Virus record (IMG/VR): IMGVR_UViG_3300042509_000987
Span: 1-24,169 of that record
Reading direction: 5' to 3' (one strand)
Origin: a virus
DNA length: 24,169 bases
The position numbers were made by a program, and so were the translations under genes. Position 1 is the stretch's first letter. Each line of letters opens with the position of its first letter. Shown here piece after piece: positions 1 to 9,275 of this stretch. The notes beneath the pieces are model-generated. The model made no database searches. It was not told the DNA's origin and saw only the letters and a list, made by a program, of their open reading frames with translations.

Positions 1-1495
1 TGTTATCAATATAAATGATTTCACCAGACTTTTTATTATATTCTGCAGATGCAATACCAGCAACAAAGTTGCTTCCCAGTTGATATGTCCTATTATTTAT
101 TACAGTACTAATACCAGTAAAAGAAGTATCAATACTCAATGGTGTTCCAGAAGCAGCACCATTTACAACTAAAGATGAACCAGTAGAACTAAAATCATTA
201 ATTTTATATCCAACACCAACTGTTGCCAATCCAACTGGTTGATAATACTTTAAGACCCCTGTTACATTGTCCCACGAAGCAACAAATCCAATTGCAACAG
301 TTCCAGTGCTAATTGTTTGAGTGATGGTTGAATCGACAGCATAAGTTGTTAATGTCGTAGCAGCACCAGTCAATTTCAATGCCTTCAGACCACTTACTTC
401 TGCAATATCTAATGGTTCGGTGGTGCTAGTCACTTTTGTTGGATTTTTGATGATTCCAATTCTAGCAAAATCATTTCCAATAATAGTATCAGGATTTGTC
501 TCATCAGTATTATAACGAGAATAAACTAAAACTCTATAAGCACCAAGTTCTCTATAAATGTCATATCCATGACCTCCCTTTGGAGGAATAATCACATCAA
601 AACTAGCAATTGTTCCAGTATTTGTTAATTCATCTGGGATTCCTGGTGCTCCTGGTTCAAATTGAATAATTCCTTTAGTATAACCAGTTCCACCATCAGA
701 CACATAAGCATCTGAAACTTTTCCAAAAGAATCAATTATAATCGTTGCTTTTCCCCCAGACCCATCACCAAGAATTGGAATATTTGTAAATGTTTTTGAA
801 ATCGGAGAATATCCAGAACCTCTATTTTTTATAGTTATGATTTGAATTTTCCCATCAATTGCATTATTTTTTGTCGAAATACTTTCACCAACTGTTCCCC
901 AATCTTCAGGAACAGGAATGAATTCAATAGAATCAAATTTTACAATTTCTGATGGTTTGATAGTATAAAGGTATTTCCAAATATAACCATCTCCACTTGT
1001 TCCAGCAGGTCTTGGTTCCAAATCTACAAATTCTGGTTTATCTACAGATGGTTTCCCCCTTGGATTTTCTGGGTCTGCACCATTTTGCAAGCAAATATAA
1101 ACTCTCAAATCATCATTAATTACATAATAATTTGCATCATACAAAGATGAGGAATTTGTAACTGATGATAAGTTATAGATTGTATAATCATGTCTATACA
1201 TTTCATAAGTAGACCCACTTTGCCAAGTATTTTTTCTAACCATTCTTCTCACATCACTTTGAGTGACTTTTTTCATAGAAATGATGGTTTCTTTTATTTC
1301 ATTTTCTTCTTTAAAACCATCCAATGGAGGCAACCCATCACCCCAAGATGCCGAACCATTTGCCTGAGAATTTAACGCATTTGGTTGCCCGATAAAAGTA
1401 TAATAAGTGTTTGCCGTATCCCCAACACCAATAAGACTTTTTATGAAAGTCTCAGCATTCATTATCCTAAATTGATCTGATATAATTGCAGACAT
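1..1495 (-). CDS. 8: Baseplate wedge protein gp8 (partial, C-terminus off the window)
   Basis: This is a T4 gp8-like subunit of the baseplate wedge that surrounds the tail hub. The frame opens at the ATG ending at 1495 and stays open to the left edge, giving 498 complete codons and no stop. Motifs shared with T4 gp8 appear in the same order: GDGYIWKYLYTI near residues 165-177, IPVPEDWG shortly after, a G-I-I-K-N-P segment near 348, and SGEIIYID at 490-497, which in T4 lies about 20 residues from the C-terminus. Nearly the whole protein is therefore present. It is about 180 residues longer than T4 gp8 (334). The extra length is a GSGY/GGTGY module near 220-275 and an insert between the IIKNP and SGEIIY segments. 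No good Shine-Dalgarno sequence precedes the ATG, but a late-promoter-like octamer lies 23 nt upstream. Confidence 0.85.
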   Translation of the reverse strand, partial: MSAIISDQFRIMNAETFIKSLIGVGDTANTYYTFIGQPNALNSQANGSASWGDGLPPLDGFKEENEIKETIISMKKVTQSDVRRMVRKNTWQSGSTYEMYRHDYTIYNLSSVTNSSSLYDANYYVINDDLRVYICLQNGADPENPRGKPSVDKPEFVDLEPRPAGTSGDGYIWKYLYTIKPSEIVKFDSIEFIPVPEDWGTVGESISTKNNAIDGKIQIITIKNRGSGYSPISKTFTNIPILGDGSGGKATIIIDSFGKVSDAYVSDGGTGYTKGIIQFEPGAPGIPDELTNTGTIASFDVIIPPKGGHGYDIYRELGAYRVLVYSRYNTDETNPDTIIGNDFARIGIIKNPTKVTSTTEPLDIAEVSGLKALKLTGAATTLTTYAVDSTITQTISTGTVAIGFVASWDNVTGVLKYYQPVGLATVGVGYKINDFSSTGSSLVVNGAASGTPLSIDTSFTGISTVINNRTYQLGSNFVAGIASAEYNKKSGEIIYIDN

Positions 1496-1517
1496 TTTAA
1501 TCGTATACTTTTTTTTC

Positions 1518-1525
1518 TATTTATT
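1518..1525 (-). promoter_or_regulatory. Late-promoter-like octamer AATAAATA before gp8
   Basis: The minus strand reads AATAAATA just after the stop codon of the 1674-residue gene and 23 nt before the gp8 ATG. It fits the NATAAATA form of T4-type late promoters, which are read by a gp55-like sigma factor. Promoter function is inferred from sequence and placement; in AT-rich DNA such octamers also occur by chance. Confidence 0.5.
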
Positions 1526-1526
1526 A

Positions 1527-4500
1527 CTAAATTAAACCACGAGTTCTATAAACTTCTGCTGCTGTGGACAATCCAGTTAATCCATTGTTAGTATTTACAA
1601 TAAAATCTTTTGGATTTTCTCTTGCTCTATTTTGATAATCATATATTTTACTCCAGGTATATCTTCCATAGAATCCAGTTGTATTAATTCCAAGATTTAT
1701 TGCTTTATCTACACCATTTGGAACAGGAACAAAATCACATCTTACAGTTACTATTCCAGATGATGGAGTTGTAACATTTTCTACTCTGTAGAGACCATCA
1801 ATAAATGAAGTTGCTGTTCCAACTTTAATTCCAGTGGTAGTTGTTATTCCTGTTAAAGCATATCCAGAAGTTACGTTGCTATCATAAATCACAAAATAAT
1901 CACCTTGTTCCAACTGACTATATGTTACACCAAATGTATTAAGTGCGGAATAACCAATACCAAGAGTAGTATTATCATAAGTTTCTGACTTTAATTTAAA
2001 TTCTAAAGAAGACAATCCAATTCCTATAGTGTTAATACCAATTATTGTGCCAAAATCACCTTTTGCTTTTATTGAATATACCTTTTCTCTATTTGGTTTT
2101 TCACTTTCAAAAATAACAGGAGGAATATTTGTTTGCGTATAACCAAATCCACCATTTGTAATTGTTACTGAAGTTACAATACCATTAGTAGTCGAAGAAG
2201 TTGCTGTTGCCCAATTGTAAACTGGTTCTGAATACATAATTGTCGCAGCAGAACCAACTATAACGTATCTTCCTTCATAACTTAATGATGGAACAAAAAT
2301 TAAATCTTTAATTGCATTTGATTGATTTGTTGTTCTTTTTTCCCAATTTGATAAATCTAATGAATAATATAAATCTCCATTATCATCTAATGCAGCATAA
2401 AGACTATCATAATAGTTTATATTTGTAAAATTATTTGTGATATTTGTATTCTGTAATCCCCAAGTTATTCCATTTTGAGATGTTATAATTGTTGCATTAT
2501 TTCCGACTGCAACAAATTTTGTCCCATCCCATATAACTTTATTCAAATTTTGCGTAGTTGGTTTTAATGAATCACCAACAATAGACCAAGTTTCTGTATC
2601 AAATGAATAATAAATTGTTCCACTATCACCAACTGTAACAAAAATGCTATCATTATTTGTTATTGAATTTAGATTTGTTGTGTTTGTTTTATTTTTTTCA
2701 AAAAATTCTGTGGTTCCAATTCCAACAGCTGTAAAAATTGGAATAGATGTTCCTGTGCCAACTGCACCAACAGCAACAAAGGTATTTTTGGATGACGAAT
2801 ATGCAATATCTTTAAACTCACCTGTATATGTGCTAGGAATATTAGTAGCAACATTACTTACAAAGTTAATAGTTTGATTGGTCAATTTGCACTCCGTCCA
2901 AGAAGATGTCAATGTTGTTACAATACCAGTTGCCGTTACAATTTTTCCAGTTTGTCCTACAGCAACATAAGTATTTGTTCCTGCAAATGCAACAGAATTA
3001 AATGATATTGTGTTTCCATATCCAATACTACTATTCGACCAAGAAATTCCATCCACACCTTTAATCAAAAGACTACTTGAACCAACACCAACAAAAATAT
3101 TTCCATAAATTATTGACTTTATTTCATAATTCGTACTTATGCCAGAAGTTCCTTTCCAATTATAAATTGGATCTTTTTTTGTTACAAATGATGATGAAAT
3201 TGCAACTGTTGGATTTGTAACCTTATATCCAGAACCAGAATTTTCAATTGTAATACTTGAAACAGTTGAAGCAGCAGAAACATTTGCAATTCCAGATGCA
3301 GAATCAATTATATTATTATCAAGAACAATAATATCTCTCAATTCCTCTGTCAGTCCTCTTCCAATATCTTCCACAAATAATGGAAAAGCATTATTTACAT
3401 ATATCGTTATATCGTTTTTTGATACTGATTTGATTATTCTTGTTGTCGGTACATTTCTTGATTTTAAATCTGGTCTTCCTTTTGTATATAAAACCCCATT
3501 TATAATTTTGTCTCTTGTCTGTTTAGTCCAACTAATAGGTCTTGCTTTGTTTGGATCGATATTGATACCAATGCTATCGTAAGGAAATGTATCAAATGCA
3601 TCTTCAGAAACAATTTTTTTAACAACACGTTCAAACTGTTCTCTATCATATAAATCTAATATATTTTCTCCAATTTGAATTGAATCCCCCTCTTTAATTG
3701 TTCTTGGTGGATCAACTTGATCTACATCTAAATCAGATCCTCTATAATATAAAATTAAACATTTTGAATTTGGTTTTGGTGCCTCACTGAAAATTATTTG
3801 TGAACCAATTATTTTATAAGATTCCTCTGGTTTTTGTAAAATATCATTTATAAAAACAAAAAAGTTATTTGTAACTTTTAAATCCGAATTTGGATCTGCT
3901 CTTACTGAAAAAGTATCTGTTACACCAAAAGTTGTAACGGTCAGTAAAAATTTACGTTTTTTTCCAGTAAAATTTGGTGTAAGACTATTAATTCTAACAA
4001 ATTGACCTGGATAAAATCCACCAAATTTATCTGTGAATGTTTCTAAAATAGTCATTCTAAATTCACTAAATCCCACTCCAACCAATGGATTTGTGGTAAC
4101 ACCAACAACTGTTAATATTTCCCCAACTTTGTAACCATATCCAGGATCATCTAAATTAAATCCAGTAATACTAGAACCATTACTTACAATGACAGAAACC
4201 TTTGCTCCTTCACCAACACCACTAGAACCACCAGTATAAGCAACACCAAGATTGCTATAATTTGGTGGAATTGGTATTTCGATGCTTGGTTTTGCTGCAG
4301 TTGTATATCCAGAACCTGGATTCGTAATGCTTAATGAAGTTATTGTTCCCCCAGATCCAATTGAAGCAGTAATTGTAGCACCACTACCAATTGTAGAAGC
4401 AACACTAATTATTGGAGCAGTTCTATACCCACTTCCAGCACCAGTTAAGTAAATATTTGATATTGTACCAGCAGCAGACACAGAAACTGTTGCAGAAGCA

Positions 4501-6551
4501 CCTACGAGTGGCTGATAACCATATCCAGTACTAATTGCAACTCTAACAATTTTTCCAGCATTTGGAACACCACTCACAAACTTAATAGTATTATTTCCTT
4601 CAGTATCAATAATGAAATCACCATCCGATACTTGAGAAATATTATTCAATAGAATGAATGGATTATTGTTTATACTTGAAGAGCTATTAGTATCAGAATA
4701 TAGTCCAGATATATTTTCACCATTTGATTTTAATACAAAATTTAATCTTGTAATATTGAATGTTGTTGTAGCAATTCCAATATTTACATTATGGTTTGGT
4801 GCAATTGTAATTGACTCAATACCTATGGATTGTATAACTGTATTTCTTATAATATATTGATTTTCGGTATATTGTAAATTTAAAACATCTCCCAAACTTA
4901 AAGATGATGTATCGATTCCACTAATTATATTTTTATTTGAAGAATTTAGAGTTCCTGTTTTAATTCCTACTATTGTTGCCTTTCCAGTAAAATCTCTGGA
5001 AATGTCATCAATAATTAAGTTTTTATCTGATGTATTTCCTGGATCAAATCTTCTTGAAAAAATTCTTCCTTGAAAATATGAACTTGTTGATAATCCTTCT
5101 GGTCCTATTTTTCCGTATGGTGGATCGGTAAAATAAATTGTATCCTTAACAATATTAAAATCACCTCTCATTACAGTAACTGCTGATCCAACAGTATGGG
5201 ATGCAGAAACTGTTCCATAATATGCTCTATCTACAATAACACTATTTGTGGAACCAATTCCAATAGATCTTATTTTCATTAATTCGGAATTAACCATCAA
5301 AACATCTAAAGATGTCAATGAAGAAATTCCAGAGTTTAAATAAATTGTATTTCCAATCCCAATCGGAGCGTTTAAATATAATGTAATTCCTCTTCTATAT
5401 AATGGTGATTGAATAATATTATCAATTGTAATTATAGCACTCGAATTTGGTTCAGGATAAGTAAATGAATTAGAACCAATACCATAATTTACAAAATTCA
5501 AATAAGAAGAAGTTGATAGTCCAGATACTTTAAAATTATTATCATCTATTTTATCAACATACAAAATATTTGGAAGAATGTCAGTTCCAAGAACTGTTGG
5601 GGAAACAAATAAATTGTCTTCTGGAGTAGAACCACCAATATATGTTCCAGCAATACTTATAATATCAGTAGGAGTTGAAGACGTGAATGATGTACCAACA
5701 CCAACAACTCCTATTGAATAATTTCTTCCACCACTCGCAACTTCAACTGAACTAATTTTTCCTGCGGAATCTCTTGATATATTAAATGTTGCACCAGAAC
5801 CAACACCAACTATTGTAGTGCCAGCGATACCAGTATATGATGAATTTGCTGCTGATACTATTGCTGTACTAGAAACTTTAGATACATTAAATGATAACGT
5901 ATTGGTTGGATTTGTTCCACCAAGATAAGTTCCAGCAATTGAAACTGTATTTCCTATTCCATATCCTCTTCCACCATCTTTTAAAATAATTGATGTTGAA
6001 ATTGGGTTACCAGTTGCTGAACCATCATAAGTAATCCAAACTTCAAATTTTGCACCAGTTCCAATGCCAGAAACTGTATCTGCAGGAATTGGATTTCCAA
6101 ATCCATAAATGCGACTTGATGCATATGGGATTAAAGTTGAAATTCCAGTGATTGTTGTGCTAATTGCTACATTATAACCATTTTCAAATATTGCACTTCC
6201 AATACCACCACTAACATCCATTATAATTCCGCCATTATATTCCTTAGTCACAAATTGCGGTTCAACTAAAGATGATGTTTCAATGCCAATTTTTGTTTGC
6301 GATTCAGTTGTTATTGGATAATAACCAGATCCAGCATTAATTATTTTTACACTTTGAATGGAACCACCAGATATTACAGGATAAAAAACTCCTTCTACTA
6401 CTGGTGTTTGTGTATCTTGTATGGTGATTTTTGGTGGGTCAGTTGAAGCATATCCAGAACCACCATTAACCACAACAATATTTGAGACAGAATAAAACTC
6501 TGTTTCAAATTCTGGTTGAAGAATTGCACCTGACCCTGGAACTGTTCGCAT
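1527..6551 (-). CDS. Large virion structural protein with GSGY modules and a seven-repeat propeller-like domain
   Basis: This 1674-residue protein is probably a baseplate or peripheral tail component; its exact role is unknown. Two kinds of repeat are visible. Gly-Ser-Gly-Tyr-type modules (GGSGY, AGSGY, PGSGY, NSGSGY, GGFGY) recur at least eight times. They are often followed by a P-x-(I/V)-x-(I/V) strand and alanine- or glycine-rich strands, the pattern of a beta-rich tail module. From about residue 1145 to 1445, seven units of the form (F/Y)-V-x-V-G occur with intervening Trp-containing strands (for example KFVAVGNNATI), as expected for a seven-bladed BNR/Ycf48-like propeller. Pro-x-Tyr-Asn-Trp segments bracket this part. 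The C-terminal 40 residues (NRARENP, VYRTRGLI) look like a conserved tail. T4 has no gene at this position. A late-promoter-like octamer lies 30 nt upstream. Confidence 0.75.
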   Translation of the reverse strand: MRTVPGSGAILQPEFETEFYSVSNIVVVNGGSGYASTDPPKITIQDTQTPVVEGVFYPVISGGSIQSVKIINAGSGYYPITTESQTKIGIETSSLVEPQFVTKEYNGGIIMDVSGGIGSAIFENGYNVAISTTITGISTLIPYASSRIYGFGNPIPADTVSGIGTGAKFEVWITYDGSATGNPISTSIILKDGGRGYGIGNTVSIAGTYLGGTNPTNTLSFNVSKVSSTAIVSAANSSYTGIAGTTIVGVGSGATFNISRDSAGKISSVEVASGGRNYSIGVVGVGTSFTSSTPTDIISIAGTYIGGSTPEDNLFVSPTVLGTDILPNILYVDKIDDNNFKVSGLSTSSYLNFVNYGIGSNSFTYPEPNSSAIITIDNIIQSPLYRRGITLYLNAPIGIGNTIYLNSGISSLTSLDVLMVNSELMKIRSIGIGSTNSVIVDRAYYGTVSASHTVGSAVTVMRGDFNIVKDTIYFTDPPYGKIGPEGLSTSSYFQGRIFSRRFDPGNTSDKNLIIDDISRDFTGKATIVGIKTGTLNSSNKNIISGIDTSSLSLGDVLNLQYTENQYIIRNTVIQSIGIESITIAPNHNVNIGIATTTFNITRLNFVLKSNGENISGLYSDTNSSSSINNNPFILLNNISQVSDGDFIIDTEGNNTIKFVSGVPNAGKIVRVAISTGYGYQPLVGASATVSVSAAGTISNIYLTGAGSGYRTAPIISVASTIGSGATITASIGSGGTITSLSITNPGSGYTTAAKPSIEIPIPPNYSNLGVAYTGGSSGVGEGAKVSVIVSNGSSITGFNLDDPGYGYKVGEILTVVGVTTNPLVGVGFSEFRMTILETFTDKFGGFYPGQFVRINSLTPNFTGKKRKFLLTVTTFGVTDTFSVRADPNSDLKVTNNFFVFINDILQKPEESYKIIGSQIIFSEAPKPNSKCLILYYRGSDLDVDQVDPPRTIKEGDSIQIGENILDLYDREQFERVVKKIVSEDAFDTFPYDSIGINIDPNKARPISWTKQTRDKIINGVLYTKGRPDLKSRNVPTTRIIKSVSKNDITIYVNNAFPLFVEDIGRGLTEELRDIIVLDNNIIDSASGIANVSAASTVSSITIENSGSGYKVTNPTVAISSSFVTKKDPIYNWKGTSGISTNYEIKSIIYGNIFVGVGSSSLLIKGVDGISWSNSSIGYGNTISFNSVAFAGTNTYVAVGQTGKIVTATGIVTTLTSSWTECKLTNQTINFVSNVATNIPSTYTGEFKDIAYSSSKNTFVAVGAVGTGTSIPIFTAVGIGTTEFFEKNKTNTTNLNSITNNDSIFVTVGDSGTIYYSFDTETWSIVGDSLKPTTQNLNKVIWDGTKFVAVGNNATIITSQNGITWGLQNTNITNNFTNINYYDSLYAALDDNGDLYYSLDLSNWEKRTTNQSNAIKDLIFVPSLSYEGRYVIVGSAATIMYSEPVYNWATATSSTTNGIVTSVTITNGGFGYTQTNIPPVIFESEKPNREKVYSIKAKGDFGTIIGINTIGIGLSSLEFKLKSETYDNTTLGIGYSALNTFGVTYSQLEQGDYFVIYDSNVTSGYALTGITTTTGIKVGTATSFIDGLYRVENVTTPSSGIVTVRCDFVPVPNGVDKAINLGINTTGFYGRYTWSKIYDYQNRARENPKDFIVNTNNGLTGLSTAAEVYRTRGLI

Positions 6552-6580
6552 TATTACGAAAAACTACTCTTTTCTTTTTA

Positions 6581-6588
6581 TATTTATT
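6581..6588 (-). promoter_or_regulatory. Late-promoter-like octamer AATAAATA before the 1674-residue gene
   Basis: The minus strand reads AATAAATA 30 nt before the ATG at 6551, inside the 59-nt gap that separates this gene from the 118-residue gene. It is the same octamer as the one before gp8. Function is inferred. Confidence 0.5.
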
Positions 6589-6610
6589 GGGTATTAAAAA
6601 ATAGAAAATA

Positions 6611-6967
6611 TTATGGAACTAAAACTGTACTTAAAGTGCCAGCATCACTTACTATCAATCTATATTTGGTTCCATTTGCTGAAGTCAAAATAATACCTTG
6701 AGATGTATTAATGCCAACTCTTATATCTCCACCAACAACTTGAAGTTTTGATGATGGATTTGTGGTTCCTATTCCAACACTATCGGAAACATAAGCACCA
6801 CCAGTAACTTGAAGAGGTTGTGATGAGGTTCCTGTCACTGATGTAGAACCAATTAAACAGTTTCCATAAAGGTGATTAATCATCACTTTACCATCAGTAG
6901 AAACACCAACTAAAGGTATTCCGTCATTATCATTAATATTAAAAAATGTTCCTGTGTTGTTTGCCAT
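6611..6967 (-). CDS. Small tail-fibre-like structural protein (118 residues)
   Basis: This short protein is built from the same repeat as the larger fibre encoded just upstream. Residues about 46-80 read QPLQVTGGAY..SVGIGTTNPSSKL, matching two segments of the 752-residue protein. The C-terminus (NGTKYRLIVSDAGTLSTVL) resembles the end strands of other marine-phage fibre proteins. It is probably a virion component, perhaps a short fibre tip or an adaptor that trimerises like a fibre, but no enzymatic motif is seen. The start is the ATG at 6967, with AAAGG about 11 nt upstream. The gap to the upstream fibre stop is only 15 nt, so the two are probably co-transcribed. A 20-bp stretch is identical to DNA in the fibre gene, which suggests origin by duplication. 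Confidence 0.7.
   Translation of the reverse strand: MANNTGTFFNINDNDGIPLVGVSTDGKVMINHLYGNCLIGSTSVTGTSSQPLQVTGGAYVSDSVGIGTTNPSSKLQVVGGDIRVGINTSQGIILTSANGTKYRLIVSDAGTLSTVLVP
6753..6772. repeat. 20-bp direct repeat shared by the two fibre-like genes (second copy 8217-8236)
   Basis: The 20 bases at 6753-6772 recur exactly at 8217-8236, and a 14-base core of the same word recurs at 7881-7894. All three encode the GTTNP part of the GIGTTNP motif in the 118- and 752-residue proteins. The repeat could serve as a site for homologous exchange between fibre modules; that role is inferred. Confidence 0.75.
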
Positions 6968-6982
6968 TTTTCTTTAATACCT

Positions 6983-9241
6983 TTATTGATTTATATTGTT
7001 TCCAACCTGATTTGTTGGGAATAATCTAGAAAACTTAGAACTTGGAGACCATACAATTCTCACAATTCCTTGTGCCCCATTTCCGCCACTAGTGACTGAA
7101 CCAGCATTACCATCAGCACCACCACCACCGCCTCCATACAATCCACCAGCAGCACCATTATTTGTATTTCCAGTTGATCCATTTGATCCACCAGAACCAG
7201 CATTTCCTGCACCATTTGATAATGAACCAGAAGATCCTAGACCTAATACTCCAACTCCACCACCACCAGATCCAGATGCAGTGGGGGCACCACCACCACC
7301 TGCTCCACCACCAGATCCAGCAACTCCACCATTAGTTATTGAACCATTTCCGCCAGATCCCCCATTGCCACTATATCCAGCAGAACCTCCACCTCCAGCA
7401 CCAGTTGTTAATGTTGCAGTACCACCATTACCACCAGATGATCCACCAATATTTCCAGCAATAATACTTCCAGTGCCACCAGTACCAACTGTTCCTGTAT
7501 AATCTGCAGCACCACCTGTTCCTCCAAATGCGGTAGCAACTCCTACTATTTCACTATTAGCACCATTTCCACCAGCACCAGTTCCTCCATTTCCACCAGC
7601 ACCAACAATAATAGTCAGAGTTTGTCCTGGAGTTACTGGAAAATCATTAATATATCTTAGACCTCCACCTCCTCCTCCTTGACCTCCAGAACCACTACCA
7701 CCAGCAGAACCACCACCACCTGCTCCACCACCACCAATCAATACAGCAGAAATCTTTGTTACACCAGCAGGAACAGTAAAAGTATTACTTCCAACAGTTG
7801 TAAATGTGCTGGATAAACCAGTCATATTTAATATTTCTGTTCCAATTACCGTTGAACCATCTACAGACAGTGAAGATGTTGGATTTGTGGTTCCAATTCC
7901 TAAATTATTTTGTATATAAGCACTACTTTGAACTTGAAACTGTTGATTTGCGGTTCCTGTTGGAAATAAAGCACCAGCACCATCACCAATTATAAATTCA
8001 CCAATAGTAGTAATTCCAACATATACTCTACCACCAGCACCTGCTGTTGAATTATCTTCTTTGAAAATTCTAAACAAATTGGTAGTAACACCAACAGAAT
8101 AATTATCAATATTCCAACGAATAGGAGTTCCAGTTTTTCCTCTTAAAATAAACTGCCCACCTTCACCAACAGTATCATATAATGATTCTACAGCACCATA
8201 TACTGATAATTTTTCTGATGGATTTGTGGTTCCTATACCAATAGAACCATTAAAATAAGCACCACTTTCTACTTGAAGTGCTTGATTTGCTGTTCCCGTT
8301 GTTGTTGCTCTTCCTACTAATACTGGTCCATTTGTGAATGTAGAAAGTCCAGTAACTTGAAGTTGAGATGCTGTTGCTATTCCAAGAGTTGTGATGCCAG
8401 ATACTGTTAGGTTAGTAACAGAAGCAATACCACCAATTACATTTGTTGCTGTCGTTGCAACAGATATAGATCCAGATACATTTCCATAAATTGTTCCAGT
8501 CGAACGAATATCACCAGAAACATCAAGAGTATACAATGGAATTGTTGATCCAATTCCAACATTCATTCCAGGATTGATCACAAAAGTACCGATTCCAGTG
8601 GTTGCTGCAGAACCTACGTTAATTCTAGTAATTCCACTACTACCAGTACCAATGTTTATTGTCTTTGTGGTTTGAGATAACCCAATACCAGTTGCAATAT
8701 TAACTGTTTGGGAATTAGTAGATATACCAAGAGTTACTGAACCAGTTTGATTAGTTCCACCAGCAGTCCAAGTTCCTGTTGTTTGGGTACTTCCCAAATC
8801 AATAGTTTGAGTAGTTTGAGATAATGTAAATGCAGCACTGCCAAATGTTTTAGCACCAGTAAAAGTTTGAGTAACACCTAAAGTTGCAAATGTGTCTGTA
8901 CTAGTAATCAAAGGCAATGTGATAGTTCTATCTGCAGTAATTGCAGATGCCGTAATAGAATACTCAAAAGTATTTGCTGGATTTCTAATCTTAAGATTGC
9001 TTGAGGATACTGTGGAAATACCAGAAGCACTAAAAGTAGTAACAGAAGCAATTCCACCAATTACATTGGTTGCAATTCCAGCAGTACTTGCATATCCAAT
9101 ACTATTTGTTATATTTGTTCCATCTCCAATGGCACTATAAATTTCACTAAAGTTACTATTAATCTTGATAGCACCTTGAGACAAAGTATCTCCAGTGCTA
9201 TCATTTGGTGAGGTTCCAGTAAATATTCCTAGTTTCGCCAT
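6983..9241 (-). CDS. Tail fibre / adhesin-like protein with C-terminal polyglycine domain
   Basis: This 752-residue virion protein probably helps contact the host surface. It starts MAKLGIFTGTSPNDSTGDTL, followed by a K-I-N-S-N-F segment; I recall this kind of N-terminus from cyanophage fibre-like proteins. The middle is a beta-rich Thr/Ser/Gly/Ile region with at least two QVxSxAYxxxxxGIGTTNP repeats, near residues 330 and 445. From about 475 to 735 there is a glycine-rich domain opening with TFTVPAGVTKISAVLIGGGG and closing with GIVRIVW, the usual boundaries of the phage Gly-rich tail domain. Long GG(A/S/N)GG runs could fold as packed polyglycine-II helices, as described for the S16 gp38 adhesin. 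The start ATG has AAAAAGG about 17 nt upstream and a CATAAATA octamer 25 nt upstream. Function is inferred from composition and position. Confidence 0.75.
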   Translation of the reverse strand: MAKLGIFTGTSPNDSTGDTLSQGAIKINSNFSEIYSAIGDGTNITNSIGYASTAGIATNVIGGIASVTTFSASGISTVSSSNLKIRNPANTFEYSITASAITADRTITLPLITSTDTFATLGVTQTFTGAKTFGSAAFTLSQTTQTIDLGSTQTTGTWTAGGTNQTGSVTLGISTNSQTVNIATGIGLSQTTKTINIGTGSSGITRINVGSAATTGIGTFVINPGMNVGIGSTIPLYTLDVSGDIRSTGTIYGNVSGSISVATTATNVIGGIASVTNLTVSGITTLGIATASQLQVTGLSTFTNGPVLVGRATTTGTANQALQVESGAYFNGSIGIGTTNPSEKLSVYGAVESLYDTVGEGGQFILRGKTGTPIRWNIDNYSVGVTTNLFRIFKEDNSTAGAGGRVYVGITTIGEFIIGDGAGALFPTGTANQQFQVQSSAYIQNNLGIGTTNPTSSLSVDGSTVIGTEILNMTGLSSTFTTVGSNTFTVPAGVTKISAVLIGGGGAGGGGSAGGSGSGGQGGGGGGLRYINDFPVTPGQTLTIIVGAGGNGGTGAGGNGANSEIVGVATAFGGTGGAADYTGTVGTGGTGSIIAGNIGGSSGGNGGTATLTTGAGGGGSAGYSGNGGSGGNGSITNGGVAGSGGGAGGGGAPTASGSGGGGVGVLGLGSSGSLSNGAGNAGSGGSNGSTGNTNNGAAGGLYGGGGGGADGNAGSVTSGGNGAQGIVRIVWSPSSKFSRLFPTNQVGNNINQ

Positions 9242-9265
9242 TATTTAATAGACTGCCTTTTTGTT

Positions 9266-9273
9266 TATTTATG
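9266..9273 (-). promoter_or_regulatory. Late-promoter-like octamer CATAAATA before the fibre gene
   Basis: The minus strand reads CATAAATA between the gp7 stop and the fibre ATG at 9241, leaving about 25 nt for the start site and leader. It fits the NATAAATA pattern and would let the fibre gene be expressed separately from gp25-gp6-gp7. Confidence 0.5.
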
Positions 9274-9275
9274 TT

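Noticed and set aside
2644-4860. Several 60-80 residue plus-strand frames inside the 1674-residue gene
   Set aside because: They are random openings opposite a long, motif-bearing minus-strand gene.
7092-7502. Plus-strand proline-rich open frame of 136 residues
   Set aside because: It is the antisense of the glycine codons (GGN) in the polyglycine fibre domain; the proline richness is a mirror effect, and there is no ribosome binding site.
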